Assembly (NCBI RefSeq): GCF_011065935.2
Contig: NZ_JAAMNH020000001.1
Span: 3,431,001 to 3,495,000, forward strand
From: Clostridium estertheticum
GTDB taxonomy: Bacteria > Bacillota > Clostridia > Clostridiales > Clostridiaceae
DNA length: 64,000 bases
Direction: 5' to 3'
In this document: positions 60,858 through 64,000 of the stretch, piece by piece
Layout of the letters: each line of letters opens with the position of its first letter
How positions within the stretch are numbered: position 1 is the stretch's first letter
The notes under the pieces: model-generated
What the model saw: only the letters and a program-made list of their open reading frames with translations
Told to the model about the DNA's origin: nothing
Databases searched by the model: none
Program-made: the position numbers and the translations under genes

Positions 60858-62186
60858 TTATAATTTTATGATTTTGGCTATAAAAAAACCATCCATGTAC
60901 TCATTTGGTAATATAGTTGCATACCCCAGATTACTATAGTTTATATTTTTGAGATCACCATAAAATACTGGCTGAATCTTAAAATCTGGATGGTTCTCTA
61001 TAAACCAATCAATATTACCTTCGTTTTCTTCTTTGTTAAGGGTGCATGTTGAGTATACAAGCACCCCACCTTTTTTTACATATTTCGAAGCATTCTCCAT
61101 TATTTTTCTTTGTGTATGGACTATATCTTCTATGTCCTTTATATGCTTACTCCACTTTATCTCAGGTTTTTTTCTAATAATTCCAAGCCCAGAACAAGGT
61201 ACATCCATAAGTACTCTATCTGCTGATTCCAAAAGATTTGGATTATAAACCGTAGCGTCCATAACATCACAAGTTGTATTTGTAATTCCTATTCTATTCA
61301 AATTTTCTTTTATTAAGGACAACTTGTTTTTATGGATATCAAATGCAGAAATGTGCCCTGTATTTTTCATAATTTCTGCAATATGTGTTGTCTTTCCACC
61401 TGGCGCACTACAAAGATCTAATACTTCTAGATTTGGCGCTAGGTCCATAGAAGGTGCTGTAAGCATTGCACTTTCATCCTGAACTGTTATGCTACCTTCG
61501 TTAAATAAAAGGTTATTCTCTATATTTTTCCCTTTAATAATTCTTATAGCGCAGGGAAACGCGTAGCCCTTTTCTATATTATACCCATTTTCTATAAGTT
61601 TTTCCCATATTTCTTCATAAGTTAATTTCAAAGTATTAGCTCTAACTGTAACATCAGGTTTATAATTTAAACCTCTTAGAATTTCCTCAGCGGAAGCAAG
61701 ACCATATTGCTTTATAAACAGCTTAACCAAAGCCTTAGTAAAGGAATACTCAAAGCATAATCTTTCAATATCATTTTTTTCATTATAGTACACTGCAGTA
61801 CTGTCTCTTAGATAGTTTCTAAGTACCCCATTAACAAATTGTGATGCTCCTACATTACTCATCTTTTTTGTTAAATTTACAGCCTCATTAACCACAGCAA
61901 AGCTTGGGATTTTGTCTAAATACCTAATTTGATAAATGGATATTCTTAATATGTTTAAAACAAAACTGTCTATGGATTCGAAGCCTTTTTTTATAAAGCT
62001 GCTCAAAATTTTATCAATTGTATATTTATATTTTAATGTACCATAAACTATCTCTGTAACTAGCGCTTTATCTTTATCATTTAATTCCGATTTATTAAGT
62101 TCCAGTCCTAAAACTATATTAGAATACGCATTTTCATTTATTACTTTTTCAATAACTACAATTGCTGCTAGTCTACTATTATTCAT
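60858..62186 (-). CDS. rsmB: 16S rRNA (cytosine967-C5)-methyltransferase RsmB
   Basis: A NusB-like RNA-binding domain (1-140) precedes the methyltransferase domain. SAM and catalytic motifs are LDLCSAPGGKTTHIAE, MDVPCSGLGIIRKKP and VYSTCTLNKEENE, with catalytic cysteines in the last two. Length of 442 is standard. It lies between a membrane protease and rlmN; fmt-(yugP)-rsmB-rlmN-prpC-prkC is a common Firmicute order. Confidence 0.97.
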   Translation of the reverse strand: MNNSRLAAIVVIEKVINENAYSNIVLGLELNKSELNDKDKALVTEIVYGTLKYKYTIDKILSSFIKKGFESIDSFVLNILRISIYQIRYLDKIPSFAVVNEAVNLTKKMSNVGASQFVNGVLRNYLRDSTAVYYNEKNDIERLCFEYSFTKALVKLFIKQYGLASAEEILRGLNYKPDVTVRANTLKLTYEEIWEKLIENGYNIEKGYAFPCAIRIIKGKNIENNLLFNEGSITVQDESAMLTAPSMDLAPNLEVLDLCSAPGGKTTHIAEIMKNTGHISAFDIHKNKLSLIKENLNRIGITNTTCDVMDATVYNPNLLESADRVLMDVPCSGLGIIRKKPEIKWSKHIKDIEDIVHTQRKIMENASKYVKKGGVLVYSTCTLNKEENEGNIDWFIENHPDFKIQPVFYGDLKNINYSNLGYATILPNEYMDGFFIAKIIKL

Positions 62187-62213
62187 GTTATTACCTCAAT
62201 TTTCTATTTGATT

Positions 62214-62891
62214 TTATCTATCGCGACTTAATAAAATGAGACGTATAAGCTGGGAAATCGCCATAAGTGTTGCAGCTACGTATGTCATAGCAGCAGCACT
62301 GAGCACTGATTTGGCTCCTTTTATTTCATTTCCATAAAGTATACTTCTAGATTCTAAAATATTTAGCGCTCTACTTGATGCATTAAATTCAACTGGTAAG
62401 GTAATTAACTGAAATACTACCACGGCTGAAAATAACACAATACCAATATTTACTAATATTGGAACACTTAAAATTATTCCTATTAAAAACAATAACCAGG
62501 ATGCATTTGAGCTAAAATTAACTGCTGGCACTATAGCGTTCCTTATTTTTAAAGGTGCATAATGTTCTTTATCCTGCAGCGCATGCCCTGTCTCATGGGC
62601 CGCGACCCCTATAGCTGCTACAGAAGTCCCATTATAAACCTCGCTTGAGAGCCTCATAATTCGTTTAGAAGGGTCGTAATGGTCAGTAAGCTTTCCACGT
62701 ACTATTTCTACCGGTATATCAAAAAGACCACCATCATCCAGTAGCATTCTAGCTACTTGTGCCCCCGTATAACCATTTGCACTATTTACCTTTGAATATT
62801 TACTAAAAGAGGACTTTATTTTAAGCTGTGCCAAGGCTGAAATAATTATAGCTGGGACTAATATAATCATTGTACTATCAAAAAACAACAT
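62214..62891 (-). CDS. Membrane zinc metallopeptidase (YugP family)
   Basis: A 225-residue membrane protein of the DUF2268/YugP-type neutral zinc metallopeptidase group. The active site HETGHALQDKE is preceded by AAIGVAA. The first hydrophobic segment is near residues 5-23 and three more follow in the C-terminal half. The substrate is unknown. Clostridia keep it between fmt and rsmB. Confidence 0.9.
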   Translation of the reverse strand: MLFFDSTMIILVPAIIISALAQLKIKSSFSKYSKVNSANGYTGAQVARMLLDDGGLFDIPVEIVRGKLTDHYDPSKRIMRLSSEVYNGTSVAAIGVAAHETGHALQDKEHYAPLKIRNAIVPAVNFSSNASWLLFLIGIILSVPILVNIGIVLFSAVVVFQLITLPVEFNASSRALNILESRSILYGNEIKGAKSVLSAAAMTYVAATLMAISQLIRLILLSRDR

Positions 62892-62907
62892 ATTTAATCA
62901 CCTCTCT

Positions 62908-63837
62908 TTATTTTAAAACTACACCTTCATCTATCTTATTTCCTACTATATAATCTTTGACTTTTAGTGGTTTTTTACCAGGGAATTGTATCTCTTCAAT
63001 AAGCAAAACACCACTGCCAGTTGATACCTTTAATCCCTCTTTTGAAACCTCTATAATACTTCCAATGCACTTATTAGACTCTTCGTTTAAAACTCTTGAT
63101 TTATATATTTTCATTACCATATTCTCATAATGAGTATATGCAATAGGCCATGGATTTAATCCTCTTATGAAATTATGAATACTCACACTACTATGCTCCC
63201 AATTTATGTTAGCCATGTCCTTGCCTAGCATAGACGCGTAAGTGCTAACATCATTTTCTTGTTTAACTTTCTTTATCTCATTATTTACTATACCATTTAT
63301 TGTTTTAATTAAAAGTTCACCACCGCTATTCATCAGAATATCATGCAATTCACCTGCAGTAATATCACTAGTTAGGTCTATTTCCTCGGTTAAAAGTATA
63401 TCTCCTGTATCAAGACCAACATCCATGAGCATAGTTGTATTTCCACTTTTATTCTCTCCATCAATTATACACCAATTTATAGGAGCAGCGCCCCTATATT
63501 TTGGTAATAATGATGCATGCAAGTTTATACATCCATATTTAGGAATGTCTAATACTTCTTTTGGAAGGATTTGCCCAAAAGCTACTACTACTATAAAATC
63601 TGGTTTTATGTTTTTTATAAGCTCTATCATTTCCTCATTTTTTTTAAGTCTTAAAGGCTGATATACCGGTATATTATAGGAAGTTGCTAATTGTTTAACC
63701 GGTGACATAGCCAGATTTTTACCTCTACCTTTAGGTCTATCAGGTTGAGTAAAAACTGCAGAAACTTCAAATTCATCTATAAGTCTAGAAAGGGATGGCA
63801 CAGAAAATTCTGGTGTACCCATAAAAATTATCTTCAT
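62908..63837 (-). CDS. fmt: Methionyl-tRNA formyltransferase
   Basis: It formylates initiator Met-tRNA using 10-formyl-THF. The family motifs are FMGTPEFSVPSL and TQPDRPKGRGKN, then NLHASLLPKYRGAAPINW and TGDILL. The C-terminal OB-like domain starts near residue 205. An upstream ATG at 63855 overlaps def, but GAGGAG lies seven bases before the ATG at 63837, one base after the def stop. 309 residues is normal. Confidence 0.98.
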   Translation of the reverse strand: MKIIFMGTPEFSVPSLSRLIDEFEVSAVFTQPDRPKGRGKNLAMSPVKQLATSYNIPVYQPLRLKKNEEMIELIKNIKPDFIVVVAFGQILPKEVLDIPKYGCINLHASLLPKYRGAAPINWCIIDGENKSGNTTMLMDVGLDTGDILLTEEIDLTSDITAGELHDILMNSGGELLIKTINGIVNNEIKKVKQENDVSTYASMLGKDMANINWEHSSVSIHNFIRGLNPWPIAYTHYENMVMKIYKSRVLNEESNKCIGSIIEVSKEGLKVSTGSGVLLIEEIQFPGKKPLKVKDYIVGNKIDEGVVLK

Positions 63838-63838
63838 A

Positions 63839-64000
63839 TTATTTCTCCTCGTCATCTATTGCTTTGTCTACAAACAAAATACCATCTAAGTGGTCAATCT
63901 CATGGCAGATGGCTCTTGCAAGCAGTCCTTCTCCAGGCATTACTATCTCTTCCCCATTTTCGGTTAAGGCCTTAACTGTTACTTTTTCTGGCCTCTCTAC
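63839..64000 (-). CDS. def: Peptide deformylase (C-terminal part; 5' end outside window)
   Basis: The visible 53 residues contain PGEGLLARAICHEIDHLDGI, with the metal-binding HEIDH motif of peptide deformylase. They are followed by LFVDKA and an acidic end. The gene continues past the window edge. It precedes fmt by one base, the universal def-fmt pair: deformylation and formylation of N-terminal Met. Confidence 0.95.
   Translation of the reverse strand, partial: VERPEKVTVKALTENGEEIVMPGEGLLARAICHEIDHLDGILFVDKAIDDEEK

Overview
This is a contiguous piece of chromosome from a low-GC, endospore-forming Firmicute, most likely a Clostridium (cluster I) species. The base composition is strongly AT-rich. 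Intergenic DNA is dominated by A/T runs, TTG and GTG starts are common, and ribosome sites are of the AAGGAGG type. Spore genes (spoVS, spoVM, ylbJ) are present, alongside clostridial housekeeping genes such as codY, prkC/prpC, polC and the PolC-type replicase. I saw no insertion sequence, prophage, CRISPR array, tRNA, rRNA or toxin-antitoxin pair. This is core, vertically inherited DNA in nearly the order known from other clostridia and partly from Bacillus.

Almost everything lies on the minus strand, so the biological reading order runs from position 64000 down to 1. It starts with a formylation and RNA-modification block (def, fmt, a yugP-like protease, rsmB, rlmN). The Ser/Thr phosphatase and kinase pair follows (prpC, prkC), then rsgA, rpe and thiN. 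Next come an unannotated 56-residue membrane protein, spoVM and the oppositely oriented rpmB. Asp23, the DAK kinase fakA, recG, rsmD and coaD follow, then a coiled-coil protein converging on plus-strand ylbJ and tmcAL. Acetate metabolism (pta, ackA) precedes yceD-rpmF, plsX, acpP and rnc, a radical SAM protein, spoVS with a good SigH promoter, a 32-residue miniprotein, smc and ftsY. The SRP and ribosome block is ylxM, ffh, rpsP, khpA, rimM, trmD, rplS, rbgA and rnhB, with plus-strand yraN beside it.

The last third holds comM, dprA, topA, codY, rpsB, tsf, pyrH, frr, uppS, cdsA, dxr, rseP, ispG and polC. It ends with the rimP-nusA-rnpM-ylxQ-infB-rbfA-nrnA-truB-ribF operon, which is cut by the window edge. 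The blocks serve translation and ribosome assembly, isoprenoid and phospholipid precursors (dxr, ispG, uppS, cdsA, plsX, acpP), DNA replication and processing, and growth-state control.

The points most worth a second look are regulatory or very small. They are a promoter followed by two hairpins ahead of rimP-nusA (a likely NusA-responsive attenuator), a promoter-hairpin leader before yceD-rpmF, and two perfect inverted repeats at the plsX promoter. Also notable are three genes too small for routine calling (spoVM, the 56-residue membrane protein next to it, and a 32-residue membrane miniprotein before smc). Finally, there is a set of in-frame short tandem repeats that add Asn/Glu/Asp-rich tails or inserts to RbfA, YlxQ, RnhB and RecG. 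I found no clear new multi-gene system.
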